The position numbers were made by a program, and so were the translations under genes. DNA of 64,000 nucleotides from Torymus aiolomorphi (taxonomy: Eukaryota; Arthropoda; Insecta; Hymenoptera; Torymidae): assembly GCA_036365515.1 (NCBI GenBank), contig CM070874.1, positions 44,639,083 to 44,703,082 on the forward strand, given 5' to 3'. Positions 30,537 through 41,961 of the stretch are shown in pieces. Under the pieces are notes generated by a model. The model was given only the letters and a program-made list of their open reading frames with translations, was not told the origin of the DNA and did not search any database. Each line of letters begins with the position of its first letter. Position 1 is the first letter of the stretch.

Positions 30537-31865
30537 TTAAAAATTTAAAGCCATCGTCTTGTCTAAAATATCATCTAATTTATTTGAATCTAACACTTGA
30601 TCTGCTGTCAAATTTTCATTTTTTTTTAATTTCCTTAAACACGGATTCATACTTGAAAAACCGGCTTTTTCTAATTTTTGTTTTGCCATGAATAAAAGTC
30701 GCGTTGGTTCGCATGATCTTCTATCTCTACGTCTAATTTCTGATAGTGTTCGCTCACTGTATGTTAATTTTTTTTCATTATATTTAACTTTTTTAATATA
30801 GTTCTCCCTAAATAAGTATAATTCATTTAAACGTAATTGTTTTCTTGTTAAATTATCATTTATTTTTTCACACTGTCTATATTCATTATTTTTTCGAATT
30901 AATTTTATTCTATTCTTATTATTCATTAATTCACATTTGTGGTAAACACTATCTAACCTTTTTTTACGAATGTAGATATTTGAATTTATTATTTCATTTC
31001 TAACATAATTTTTGTTTAGCCTAAGTTTCTTATTTCTAATAATATTAAATGATTTTTCATTAATTTTATATAAATTATTTGATCTTAATTTATTATTTCT
31101 TAATATATTAGATTGATTTTCTACATTTTTATACTTCAAATCAGAACGTAATTTAATATTTCTCACAATATTTAATTTATTTTCTTTGATTACATATTTT
31201 TTATTTGATCTTAAAATATTGTTGTTTCTAAAAGTATTAATAAAGTTTTCATTATTTTTATATTGTAATGATGGTCTCAAACACTTCATTCTATTAATAT
31301 TTAATATATTCTCTTTTTTTTTATATTTCAAATTATTTCTGATTTTTATCATTGTTAATTTATTTCTATTTTTATCTTTAAGTTTATAAAATTGTTCGTT
31401 TCTCATTAATTCCATTCTTAACTTATTTTTTTCACACTCTTTAATTTTATAATCAATATTTTTTCTTTTTCGTTTCATATTTATTTTATTTAAATTAGAT
31501 TTTAATATTGTACTTTTAACAGATTTCTTTTTTTTTTTTAACAGATTTTTTATTATCATTTTGTTTACGTTTACTTTTAAGTTCTTCAATTTTTACTGAG
31601 CTTTCATCAAGATTTTTAATTTCCATTTGTTCATTTTTACTTTCAATTTCTTCACAAATTTTTTTTTTTTCAACATCATTTTTAATTTTATTTTGTTCAT
31701 CTTTATTTCTAATATCTTGACATGTGAGTGTACTTCCATAATTTTTAATTTCATTTTGTTGAATTTTATTTTTATTATTATTCTTATTTTGTACAAATTT
31801 AGATTTATATTTACTTTTTTTTTCTTCATTTTTTTTCTAGAACTTTTTTTATTTATTTTTGGCAT
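30537..31865 (-). pseudogene. Helentron 1: N-terminal region with 21-residue basic repeats
   Basis: Starts MPKINKKSSRKK at 31865; a frame change near 31595 leads into a 350-residue ORF. This holds about nine imperfect repeats of roughly 21 residues, pattern LRSxxxYxxxExxxNIxRNxK. It ends in LSEIRRRDRRSCEPTRLLFM, the conserved lead-in to Rep. Lys/Arg-rich, probably nucleic-acid binding (inference). Compared with copy 2, the DUF6570-like and APGQD-type segments between the repeats and the lead-in are absent, an apparent internal deletion. Confidence 0.8.
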
Positions 31866-31870
31866 TTTAA

Positions 31871-32360
31871 AAGAAAAATTTTTATATTGTATATAAAAAG
31901 ATTAACTTATCGTTTCTATTTTTCAATACTTTATCTTTTTTCTTTAAGTACCCTGTTATTTTCTTAATCTATTTAAAAATATACTATTTGTCAAAATAAT
32001 TATTTTATATAAAATATATTACTTATTTTAGATATGATACTTATTTTAATAATAAATTAAATATATTTAAATACTCTGCGTAAAGTTAATAACTGTTGAA
32101 TCAGATAACCAGCTTCCTGGAGGGAATACAGATAGCCGAGCTTATTTGGTAACAAATCCTCGACGTGATTAGCAGTTAATGTTCTCACTCGTATTATTAT
32201 TTGCTATGAATAATCTCACCGTTATGAGTTCTCAGCTATTGGAAAGTATGTAATTTCTTACATTAGTTGGACATTTATGTTATTTATTCCGAAATGATAA
32301 AGTATACTTATAAAAATGTCGACCAACTCATATAAACTTATTTGAGTGTCGACCGCGCGA
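31871..32360. other. AT-rich spacer upstream of Helentron 1
   Basis: Would contain the 5' end of Helentron 1. I could not identify a terminus. Confidence 0.4.
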
Positions 32361-32659
32361 CAGCAAAAAATAACGGATTAAAAAGTATTGAAGAAAACTC
32401 AATGAATTTTAATGTTGATATTTAATCACATTTTATGGTATTAAACGTGATAAAAAATGTCCATGGACATTTGTATTGGAAGTGGATTAAATTCGATTAA
32501 AGTGGAACTCAAATATCAGATCAACTTTAATTCAAGTCAATATAATTTAATCCATTTTTATACACATTTGACCCCTATGCTTTTAAAATGGGATCAAACT
32601 TGATTAAAAGGGATAAAGGGTAATACATTTCTATTCACGCATTCCGATGTACAATTGAA

Positions 32660-32830
32660 TTGAATATGATTCAAGTGGATAAAGTTAAATCCTCTTTTAT
32701 CCAAATTTGAAATATTTCAAAATTTGTATTAAAAACGGATAAAATTTAATCCACTTTTATCCAAATTTGAAAGGTTTAAAAATTTGTATTGAAAGCGGAT
32801 AAAATTAAATGTACTTATATCCAAATTTAG
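32660..32830. repeat. Minisatellite, about 63-bp unit
   Basis: About 2.6 copies of a unit with TTTTATCCAAATTTGAAA, AAAATTTGTATTRAAAGCGG and ATAAAATTAAAT. Confidence 0.75.
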
Positions 32831-33816
32831 AGTCCTTTAGATTATTAATAAAATTAAAATTAAAATATAAATGATGTTTTAAACTGCATCGACGGAAATT
32901 TTATTTTAAACTGGAATGGTAGCACGTGTAATTTTTCTAATATACTTGAATAAAAAAATGTATAAATTAAATCGTGTAAGAAAATTTTGACTTTAACGAA
33001 CGAGTGTTTTGGGAGAATATATTTACTTTATTTCTGACAGAAAATTAAAGTATATAAAAGTGGATTAATTGTGAATACCGATTCGAGGTATTAAAAGTGA
33101 ATAATATCTGCAATAATAAAATGAATTGAAACGGATACAATTTGAATGCTTATATGTTGAATAAAAAGAGATTAATACTTTTTAGTATTAAAATGAATAA
33201 AAGTGAATTTATTTCGGATAGCAGTTTGAGGTATTGAAAATGATTGATAAATTTTGTGACTAAAATAGATAAAATATGATAAAAATGAATATCAAAATTA
33301 TAAATTTAAATTGATTAAAATAAAAATGGATTAAATGTGATTGTTACGTAAGAGGTTATGATACTCGCATGTAAGAGTAGAACTATAAATTATTTTTTTA
33401 TGTCACCCCAGGACATGTGTCATTCCTTTTAGCTATAATGCTAACTCGCCTTGATTCAGGTAAATAAATAAAGAGTTGAAATGTAATTAAAAAAAGAGTA
33501 CTCCTAGGAAAGGATTAATATGAGGGGTGGTTCCCTCACTTGTGCCCTATGATGATTGTTACGTCCTTGTAATCGTTTTTAATCTTGTCTTCCTGGTGCA
33601 TCTGAGGCTATTATGGGCCACTTTGCGTGTGCTAGTCCTAAATATCGGCGGATCATACACCCCAATCTTCAGTAGTTTTGTCGATTCATGCTACAATGAA
33701 TCAACCCAGCTACTTACTGCATGGGGGAAATCCGGGCTACGGTTTAGTAAAGGGTTTTCTTAGGAAGTTAATTGTTATAAAGAAAGTTATATTTTGTAAT
33801 AATTATATATATATAA

Positions 33817-33956
33817 CGCCAGTAACGTAATTTAGGATATAAATTATTTTTAATTAAGTATACGACACAATGAGAACAGGTGCCACTGAGTTATTTCGCA
33901 TCGCGTTTATTTAAACAATAGGAATTATAAATATATATATGTGTGTGTGCGTGTGC

Positions 33957-33997
<41 letters not shown>

Positions 33998-34044
33998 AAT
34001 TACTTAATTAAAAATAATTTATATCCTAAATTACGTTACTGACG
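33817..34044. mobile_element. Hairpin MITE with 42-bp arms
   Basis: The left arm CGCCAGTAACGTAATTTAGG onward for about 42 bases is the inverted complement of the right arm ending CCTAAATTACGTTACTGACG. TA-rich flanks. A (TA)n/(TG)n microsatellite (about 33934-33995) fills the loop. Confidence 0.7.
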
Positions 34045-34544
34045 TATAATATAATAAAATAATATTAAAGAGGATTAAATTTGTTTCCACTTTTATCGGT
34101 TTTAATCCGTTATTTCTAGCAGGCCAACTCATAAACTTGAAATGGGTCTTACGTTTGCATTGTTTGAATACAACGAAAAAATTTTTAACGATTGATTAAA
34201 ATTATTACACAAATGAAATTTTATCTAAACCATTGTTTTAAAGTCATTTTATAATATAAATAAATAGATATACATGCAGAATCAATATTATTCAGTATAA
34301 ACGTGAATTAAAGTAAATGATTTTTTATTTCATTACACTCAAAAGTTGAAAAATTCAGACCCATAACTTGAATAAAAACAATAGATATTAAAAACTTGAA
34401 TAAAGACAATATATAATAGGAAAATTTACAAGATAACGTCACAAATTATCTCTCAAATTTACATAACATTATCTAAGGTCAACTTTCTAGAATTATTATT
34501 ATAATATAATCACTGTAATCAGCTTAGACCTTACCTTATATATC

Positions 34545-34698
34545 TCTCTCCCTCTCTCTCACTCTATCTCTCTCTCTTTTTCCTCTCTCCTCTCCTCTCT
34601 CCACTCTTTCTCCTCTCTCCTCTCCTCTCTCCACTCTCTTTCTCCTTTTCTCCTCTTCTCTCTCTCTCCTCTCCTCTTTCCTCTCTCTCTCTCTTTGA
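34545..34698. repeat. CT-rich low-complexity tract
   Basis: About 150 bases of CTCTCTCC-type polypyrimidine; long open frames here on the minus strand (Arg/Glu) are composition artefacts. Confidence 0.93.
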
Positions 34699-34789
34699 CG
34701 GATAGACGGGGTTAAACCCAAGGGCGTCAATAAGCGATAAATAAATCTCTGGGTATCTTTCTCTTATTCTTATCACTTCTTCAATTAAG

Positions 34790-35450
34790 TTTGAATGAGA
34801 AGGTCAGATATATTATTTACGTACGTGTTCACTAGTCAATGTTATGATCAGAACTAATAAAAACATCAGCTGTTTATCTGTTGTTTATTAAAAATAAGGT
34901 ATCCTAGCAACTATAGAAGATGAACATATAACGATCATGTCAGATGAAAACATTACGTTCGATTGACGTGTATTTAATTACTCTATCGATATTTAAAAGA
35001 AATTAACTTAAAGTTTTATTACATTTTATTTAAATCAATTCTATTATATATAAATGTATTAATATTAGAATAAAATTAGATCAAAATAACTTAAGCTTAA
35101 TTTATTGTAACTGTAATAACATTATTTTTGCACGTAAAATTTGCGTAAAGTAGTATTAATCATAAATGCTGTACACTATATTCAGATAAACTAAGTGCTG
35201 GGTAATTGTAAAAAAGTCAATTTGGAAATCATCAATTATTAATAACAAATAGTTTCTTCTTCAATAAGATCAAATTTAAAAATTATATTAATATAATCTT
35301 ACAAAAATATTCTATTAATATGAAAATGTATTTTTTAAAAGTCATAAATTTGAGATAATTTAATTTAGAAAATTTTTTTTTTTTTTTGTGAAAAATTTAT
35401 TATTATAATTTCAATTTAATGAAAGGAATCGATAAATTGTTTTGAGGAAG
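34790..35450. other. AT-rich spacer
   Basis: Nothing recognisable. Confidence 0.5.
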
Positions 35451-35835
35451 CTAAGTGCCAAAGAATTGGCAGCGGTTTTTTTTTGGTAATAAAGTATTTG
35501 GCGTTATATGACAAACTTGTCTTTGAATTTTTAAATTATAAATAGCTTTTTTCTTTTCGTATTTTACGTTTGCACTAAATGTAGCAAAGCAAAATAAGTT
35601 ATTATAATATCTGATTAAAGTTCTAAAATTATTATCATATAATAATAGATTCTTTAGTGTTTTATTATATATACTTAGCGGAGACAAAATTATTTTACCC
35701 TTACTACAACAAATTGATTTATTATTTTCTTCTTTCCAATATACTGCCGAACAAAATTTACAAACATAACTCATATTACCAAAATATGATTTATACTCTA
35801 AATTTTTATTTTTACTACATTTCTGTTTATTTACT
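35451..35835 (-). pseudogene. Classical Helitron, Helitron_like_N fragment
   Basis: Minus-strand frame with MSYVCKFCSAVYWKEE, CCSKGKIILSPLSIY, IRYYNNLFCFATFSAN and YNLKIQRQVCHI. This order (CxxC, CC-GK, RxYN, IQGQV-H) is the N-terminal Helitron helicase-like domain. The frame ends abruptly at 35451; no Rep or helicase follows. Upstream it runs into a (TA)n tract, and the Tyr/Ile string there is not protein-coding. Different from the two Helentrons. Confidence 0.8.
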
Positions 35836-35897
35836 TTTAACGTAGAAAAGGATGATGACGCGAGATGTTCGAGGACGAGCTCGGCAACGCCTCTCCT

Positions 35898-35898
<1 letters not shown>

Positions 35899-35954
<56 letters not shown>
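35899..35954. repeat. (TA)n microsatellite
   Basis: About 55 bases of alternating TA at the upstream edge of the Helitron fragment. Confidence 0.95.
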
Positions 35955-35958
<4 letters not shown>

Positions 35959-36490
35959 AAGAGAGAGAAGAAGAGAGAGATAGAGAGAGGGGGAGAGAAA
36001 GAACTAACGAAGGCACTCAATCCGTCTCTCGCCATATTCTCATGCTCTGCAGTAGCTGCACTTTTCTTTGGGAAGAAAAAATGCGGACAGCGTTCGACTT
36101 GTAATTGAACTGTCAAATGAATGCGCATACGCCGCGCTGCGCTCGCGTGAGTTTGGCGTTATCCTTGATTTGAATAATTAAGAAGTGTCCTTTCAAAAAG
36201 TTGCTCTGTAATTAATTGGTCTCATTAATTGCGGAGAAAAGGCGCGCATTATAATAAATGCGCGAACGCGCTTCTTGCGCTAATGGCAGGAGGGTGGCAT
36301 AGTTTGTTTTCAGAAAGCAGCCTGTTATTTGTGTATCGAGGTGAAGAACTGACAACGGAGCGATGCAAAAGTTGTCGACAGAAGTGTCTTCTGCATCACA
36401 GATAGTTGTCATTAGAGGGACAATGCGGAGGGACAATACAGACCCCAAATAACGCAAAAAAAAACAGCGAATTTTACATTATTTTGTGGA
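35955..36490. other. Unassigned sequence with GA tract and short hairpins
   Basis: Begins with a GAGA-rich tract (35954-36000). Contains the hairpin GCGCATTATAATAAATGCGC near 36247. No supported gene. Confidence 0.45.
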
Positions 36491-36491
36491 G

Positions 36492-36569
36492 GGCACTTTG
36501 CGGAGGGACGCGGAGGGACGCGGAGGGACGCGGAGGGACGTGGAGGGACGGGGAGGGACGCGGAGGGTT
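36492..36569. repeat. Minisatellite, 10-bp GGAGGGACGC unit
   Basis: About seven near-perfect copies; related single units occur just upstream near 36418-36440. Confidence 0.93.
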
Positions 36570-37099
36570 AACGACTCAATTCAGCTTACAACTGTATAGT
36601 ATAGTAAGATATATTTCGCCCTTTGTCCCGCTGCTTTCGATCAATGGACCAAAGAAATTATAAGGTCCTGACATGGCACCCCGTAAAACCCGAAGTAAGG
36701 CGAGTAATGACGCACCTACGCTGCCCTGATAGTTTATCCAGACTTGTTATTTCTTCTTAAGTAATCTTCGTATAATTCGTATGTTACGAATAATAACATA
36801 AGGCGTGTGTTATATTGCACTATATATTAAGCAGCTTTACATGTACCGTGTACCGTGTACCGTGTGCCGTGTGCCGTGTGCGGTGTGTTGTGGGACATGA
36901 GCCGTCTATGACGTCATGTCAGCTACCCAATAACTTTATGTCTATAGGTACTCCTGACATCTAGAGATCATCTTCATAAAGTACCTGGTGCCCTTCCTCC
37001 GAGACGATGTCTCGGCGACCTGGAAGTCACCCTGACACTAGGACATCGTCTACAGGGAGTTTCTGGTATTTTTTATAATACTGGAAGTTATTGTTATTG
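36570..37099. other. Unassigned sequence with a 7-bp repeat
   Basis: Contains a TGTACCG/TGTGCCG 7-bp repeat at about 36840-36885. A short open stretch begins MAPRKTRSKAS at 36674 but closes after 18 codons. Nothing else supported. Confidence 0.45.
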
Positions 37100-37345
37100 T
37101 ATATCGACGGGTGAGCGAAAGAAGAACGTATCTCGGCGCGCGGATGAAGAACGACGTATGTCGGCGCGAGGATGAAGAACGACACATCTCGGCGCGAGGA
37201 TGAAGGACGACGTATCTCAGCGCTCTTACGGCCAGCACACGGCCAGTATACGACGAAGTACGTCGTTCTTCATCCTCGCGCCGAGATACGTCGTTTTTCA
37301 TCCGCGCGCTGAGATACGTTCTTCTTCCGCTGAGCTGTCGATATG
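37100..37345. repeat. Fold-back cluster of 30-bp units
   Basis: Left half: about four direct copies of a 30-bp unit containing CGGCGCGAGGATGAAGAACG and ACGTATCT. Right half (37258-37330): two to three copies of its complement. The outer edges TATCGAC and GTCGATA are also inverted. Centre near 37240. Confidence 0.8.
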
Positions 37346-37427
37346 ATGCGTTTCGTCCCAGGTCTTTTATATGGACTCTTCAGTAAGACTTTCAATATCA
37401 AAACAGATCCTTTCTTAGACGTAATAG

Positions 37428-37764
37428 CTGCCTTTTCTATCTATAGCGCATTTTATTTTGTAACTACTGCCACGGTTTTTTTTTATTTACAGCGCATTAT
37501 AGGTATATCTTATATGCTGCCGCTTTTATTTTTTATTTTTAGCTCATTTTATTTTGTAACTCTTGCCGCGTTTTTTTTAATTTACAGCGCATTATATACC
37601 TTTTACACTGCCACTTTCTTTTACTTTACAGCGGATTATGTATCTTAAATGCTGGCGCATTTATTTCAATTAACAGCACATTTCATTTTGTAATTGCTGC
37701 CGCATATATTAAAATTAACACCGCTTTTTATTTTGTAATTGATGCCGCATTTTTTTTTTTAATT
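37428..37764. repeat. Minisatellite, about 50-bp unit
   Basis: Seven or so degenerate copies of GCGCATTTTATTTTGTAACT followed by GCTGCCGC and a T-rich run. The array resumes briefly after the inserted element at 38660-38690. The 101-aa ORF over it is not a gene. Confidence 0.85.
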
Positions 37765-37766
37765 TA

Positions 37767-38657
37767 GGGGAGAAGCGACTTGGTTGGCGCGGCGGTTTCG
37801 ATGGTGTACCTGATTATTAGAATTATTATTCAGATTTTCGGCATGCAAGCTGGTTTTTCTTAATTAAAAATACAAAATTAATAAACACACACAAAACCAT
37901 TAATATTGGAGCCTATTCTGATAAAATATTAAGAAAAGTATTTTTGAGTCACTTTTCATGTTCGAAATAGGTCAATTGACAAATCTGAAATGCTATGATA
38001 GTAAAAACAAATAAGCCATAACATAGTTTAATTTATTTACTTTCATATAGTAAAACTCGATTTATTTATAATTAGGAAATAAGTTGAAATAATAAAAAAG
38101 TCCGAAGCGGCTTGATTGGCGCAGGCATGAAAATACACCGCTTAGCTTTTATTTATCAAAATGAGTGGATTCTTATGTTGTCTTGTTATATGTTTACGCT
38201 TTAAATGCATTATTCGATATTTTTACTCGCGCAGCAAGTGTGTATAAAGTAATATCGTCCTTGATAAAATATTTTGAGGATATGATTATTTAGATGGGCA
38301 AGATTGCAAAAAAATACAACGAGTGAGACAAAGATAAGTTGGAAAGAGCTATAAATGATGTTAAAGATGGAAAGTCTATTCGGGCAAGTGCAGCACATTA
38401 GTTTGCGCAAGAGATCTAAAGCTATATATACGTGTGCGCCAATCAATCCGCAAGCGGCGGGTTAAATGGCGCAAATTTTTTTTATAATAAATCGTTTATA
38501 TTCAATAAATTGTAAATGTTATGCTCTAAAAAAGTTTTTAGTTTGATACAGTAAATGTTAGCTAGCTTCACGTATAGTTCATTTTATGTTTTAACTATTT
38601 TTTCATTTAAATAATCAAGAACAAAGGTTAGGTGCGCCAATCATGCAGCTTCTCTCC
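37767..38657 (+). mobile_element. Non-autonomous pogo/Tc1-like DNA transposon
   Basis: Inverted ends GGGGAGAAGCGACTTGGTTG... with 19 of 24 matching, flanked by TA on both sides (37765-37766, 38658-38659), and inserted into the 50-bp minisatellite. Near 38294-38410 on the plus strand a decayed reading frame gives GKIAKKYN, DKLERAINDVKDGKSIRASA, which resembles the psq-type helix-turn-helix of pogo/Tigger transposases. The DDE domain is missing. Confidence 0.65.
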
Positions 38658-38697
38658 TACAACGCATTTGTTACTTGTTGCCACGTTTAATTTTCTA

Positions 38698-40927
38698 TTA
38701 TAAAATTTCATGAAAAACAATGTTCTTTGTATAAATACTTCTTAATTTACTTTTTTCACGTTCATTATAAAATTTTGAATTATCTGCAAGTAAAATTTTT
38801 AAATTCTTTTTTGAAGTTACTCTTGAAAGTGCTACATATAATTGGCCGCGGTTAAAAACTGGATTTGGTAGGTATACTCCAACTTCATTAAAAGTTTGCT
38901 CTTGAGACTGATTAATTGTCATTGCATATCCTAATCTTAATGGAAATTGTCGTCTTTTCATTTCGAATGGAATTTTGTCTTTAGAGGAAGTCAAGTCAAT
39001 TCGTGGTATAAAAACAATATTCCCAGTCTCATAACCGTTTATAATTTCAGCACTAATACAATAATTCATTAATTTTCGTACTATTAATCGAGTACCATTA
39101 CAAAGACTATCATTCAAATTAATATTTCGAAGAAGAATTACTATAGCACCCTCTTTTAATTGCAGTTTATGAGACGGTAAGCATTTGGTGTTAATAAATT
39201 AAAAAATTCCACTGGTAAAGTTTCTTCTAAATTTTGATCATTATCATCTAATAGATTAATCAATACTCATGTACTCTTTTACATCTCCTTCTATTTTTAA
39301 TAATATTTCATTATTAATATTGTGTACATCTACGTTTTTCGGAGCTAAATTGCTTTCTTGCGAATCTCCTCGTCATTAACACTCAATTTTTCACTAATAT
39401 TTCTGTAATTATATCTTGGTTAATTAAAAATTCTTCTGGAATTTGAATTGCTTCATTCTCCTTTTCAAAATCACAAAAACATTTGCCATCGCCAATATTT
39501 AAGACCCATTGCTTGAATTCCAAATCATTGTCATCTACTCTAAGATTATCTTTTAAAGATATGTGTTGAAAACAAAACCATAACTTACTATTTTCTATAC
39601 AGTTTTCTATAAGTTTCGTCCTTGTTTAACTACAGATAATGTTTGTCGAAAATCTCGAGAAACAATCATTACTTTACCTCCAAAAATAATATTATTTTTA
39701 CAAAAGCCTCTAAATAATCTGTCTACAGCTTCAAATGCATGTTTTGATGTCATTGTTATTTCATCACAAATAATAACTTGAATATTTTGTAGTTTTTTTC
39801 CATACTCCGAATTAGTTTTTATATTCCAAGTTGTATCTTCAGTAATATTTAACTGTAATTTAAACGTTACATGTGAAGTTTTCGATTTAATAATAAATTG
39901 GTTGCTATTCCAGTCCATGCTACAGGTAAAACATTGATGTTTTCGTTATTTGAATGAGTAATTAACGAGTTTAATAAATAAATTTTTCCACTACCTCCAG
40001 GGCCATCAATAAAAAAACATTTGTTATAATTATAATTATTATCATTTATGCTTTCCATTATGGCATTAAAAATGTCTCGTTGTTTATTTGATAGTGTGTT
40101 AAATAAATTCCTTCGTATTATATATTCTGACGTATTAACATCTTCATATGTCATTTCATCGTTTTGATATTAATTAATTTTAGGTAAATTAAAATTGTTT
40201 AAAGAATATCCGTTTTTAGATAAAATAGCATTAATTTTGTGTAATGCTATATTGTCACCAATGTCTTTTGGATAAAGTGGATTGTAAAAATAATCTTTAT
40301 ATTCACAAATGTAAGCAAACAAATGGCACAAAGCATTTGGAAATTCAATTTGGATAGTTTCTCTTAAGCATTTATCCCATTCCTTATCAGTTGTTATTAA
40401 CTTTCTGGCTATTGCTGCTTTATAAAATGTTGGATAGATGACGTTTTAACATGTTCTTAATTCTTCGAATGATTGAGCTCCTTTGACAGGTAATAATAAC
40501 AGTCTTAAGAAAAACCGTTCACGATCCTTTGGATTAACAAAATACATTCTACTAAAAACTGGTTTGTAATTTTTTTTCTTACAGTCCATTTTTTAAATTG
40601 TTCATTAAAAACATAAAAGTTTACTATATCTGGATATCAATATTTTCTAGCTTCTTGGTCGCTTGCATTTAGTTCGAACCATGCTTTCAATGTTGTATTT
40701 AAAATTGTATTTATTGATTCTTCTTCAGAACCTTCTTTAAAATAAACAAATTGCTCATTTTCTAAATGAACTGCCAATCGATATATTACGTGAGATAACT
40801 TATACATTGAAAAATTAAGTAAACGATACATTGCTTCTGCTGGACTTACATATCTTGTATTTAAAAGTTGTTTTATTTCATCATAATCATAATTTTTATT
40901 TGTGCTTTCGTTTTCGAAGTCACCCAT
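38698..40927 (-). pseudogene. Classical Helitron helicase remnant
   Basis: Minus-strand pieces in order: YVSPAEAMYRLL and VIYRLAVHLENEQFVYF (40927-40637); NPKDRERFFLRLLLLPVKGA and SFEELRTC (about 40550-40440), the conserved pre-helicase region; FFIDGPGGSGK (40150-39867, Walker A, last residue Ile instead of Thr/Ser); IICDEITM (Walker B, 39800); then YAMTINQSQEQTFNEV and GQLYVALSRVTS (39117-38698). A PIF1-type Helitron helicase broken by at least four frame changes or stops. The Rep domain is absent. Not of the Helentron type of this window. Confidence 0.87.
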
Positions 40928-41068
40928 TTTAATAAATGCACAGTTCTGACCTTTAAACTAATATTTAAATAAATATTTTATACATTGAACTGTTGAACAA
41001 ACTCTACATTAATGACAATTAAATTTTAATAATAGATATCGATCAAATCGCTAGATCAAATCGCCATC

Positions 41069-41716
41069 ATGGCGTCGACGAGTAAGGAGCCTCCCGATCG
41101 GGGGGAGCCCAAAATGTATAAGTGTTATCCAAGTACACCAGTTAAAACAGTAGTGTGTTTAATTTGTGAGGAAGTGTATCACGCTAGTGATTTTAATAAG
41201 TTAAAAAACATTACATACTTAAGCAACATACTTGTAATTTGCCCGAAACATCAAAGTCTAACCTCAAAATCAACAGACGACGTGTTGACCTCCTTGTCGG
41301 AGGAAGTGAAAGTATATATAGCGCAAATTAAAGCAACCAAAGAGGAACAATTAAAGGAACAAATTTTGAACGAAATTTCAAGTGATTCATCAAGACTTGA
41401 TACGACTGTAAATAATGCCTGTACGGAATGTGAGAACTTAAGAATTGAAAATACCTTACTAAAGGATCTTAATGCAGAACTAAAGGAGAAGAATACGACA
41501 CTAAAAGAATTAATGAAAAAAGATAAAGAAAACACTGCTTTAAATTTCAAAAAAGAGACTTATGCCGAAATTATGACAAGTAAACCAAATAAGCCAAAAA
41601 GAATTCCTAGAATAATAATTAAAAAAACAAAACAAGAGGAAACTATGGAGAAAGTTAATGAGGAAATATCTCGATACTTGACAAAAGAAAAAACTATACA
41701 AACAAATAATATTTAA
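41069..41716 (+). CDS. Truncated LINE ORF1, N-part with PHD-like zinc finger and coiled coil
   Basis: 215 residues. Near the N-terminus CLICEEVYHASDF...VICPKHQ has the Cys/His spacing of a PHD or related finger. It is followed by a coiled coil (LRIENTLLKDLNAELKEKN, residues about 120-150) and a basic tail. The frame closes in an A-run at 41716. Related coding seems to continue to about 41790, before a foreign segment of about 150 bases, and ORF1 then resumes at 41940. Same strand as the next two features, so one element. Confidence 0.7.
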   Translation: MASTSKEPPDRGEPKMYKCYPSTPVKTVVCLICEEVYHASDFNKLKNITYLSNILVICPKHQSLTSKSTDDVLTSLSEEVKVYIAQIKATKEEQLKEQILNEISSDSSRLDTTVNNACTECENLRIENTLLKDLNAELKEKNTTLKELMKKDKENTALNFKKETYAEIMTSKPNKPKRIPRIIIKKTKQEETMEKVNEEISRYLTKEKTIQTNNI

Positions 41717-41789
41717 AAAAAAAAAGAATGAAGAAACAATTATTACTTGCAGTAATCTTGAAAGTGTAGATAAAGCTTTCGATACGCTA

Positions 41790-41938
41790 AAATAGTACAT
41801 TTCGACTCGCTTCGCTCGTGCAAAAGTCACACCAGCTAAATAATCGACTTACGCACTAGTTTCGAACGGTATTTTATACCACGAGCGCCGAAAAATCATA
41901 TCAAAGTTGTGATTTTGAGGTTAGAGTGGTATAAAGGA
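41790..41938. other. Foreign segment interrupting LINE ORF1
   Basis: About 150 bases without coding sense between two parts of ORF1, with ACGAGCG-like short inverted motifs. Looks like a small insertion; ends not defined. Confidence 0.35.
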
Positions 41939-41961
41939 AATTAAAAGGTACATGTGAAATC

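Larger units (their letters stand above)
18000..31870 (-). mobile_element. Helentron copy 1 (Rep-helicase-endonuclease-USP), split by BEL/Pao
   Basis: Minus-strand Helitron-group element. In coding order: lysine-rich N-terminus with 21-residue repeats (31865-30700), Rep nuclease (30690-29290), PIF1-type helicase (29248-27410), AP-type endonuclease (27381-26694, completed at 19052), then a USP-like protease (about 18950-18037). The BEL/Pao element at 19058-26688 sits inside the endonuclease domain. At least five frame changes interrupt the reading frame. Compared with copy 2 it lacks the DUF6570-like section. Exact termini were not found. Confidence 0.9.
32361..34122. mobile_element. Possible TIR element with subterminal repeats
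   Basis: Ends show an inverted repeat of about 23 bases (20 matching), core AAATAACGGATTAAAA at 32368-32383 and its complement at 34100-34115. The interior is full of GGATTAAA / TTTAATCC in both orientations. No transposase ORF and no clear target duplication. The short ORF at 33527-33763 is not recognised and I do not call it a gene. A smaller hairpin MITE lies at 33817-34044. Confidence 0.4.

Noticed and set aside
33480..33780. Possible R1-type 3' UTR remnant (GGAAAGG...GTTCCCTCAC)
   Set aside because: Similarity to the 3' UTR at 17790-17850 is too short and patchy to claim by eye.
34536..34776. Arg/Glu-rich ORFs on the minus strand
   Set aside because: Composition artefact of the CT-rich tract.
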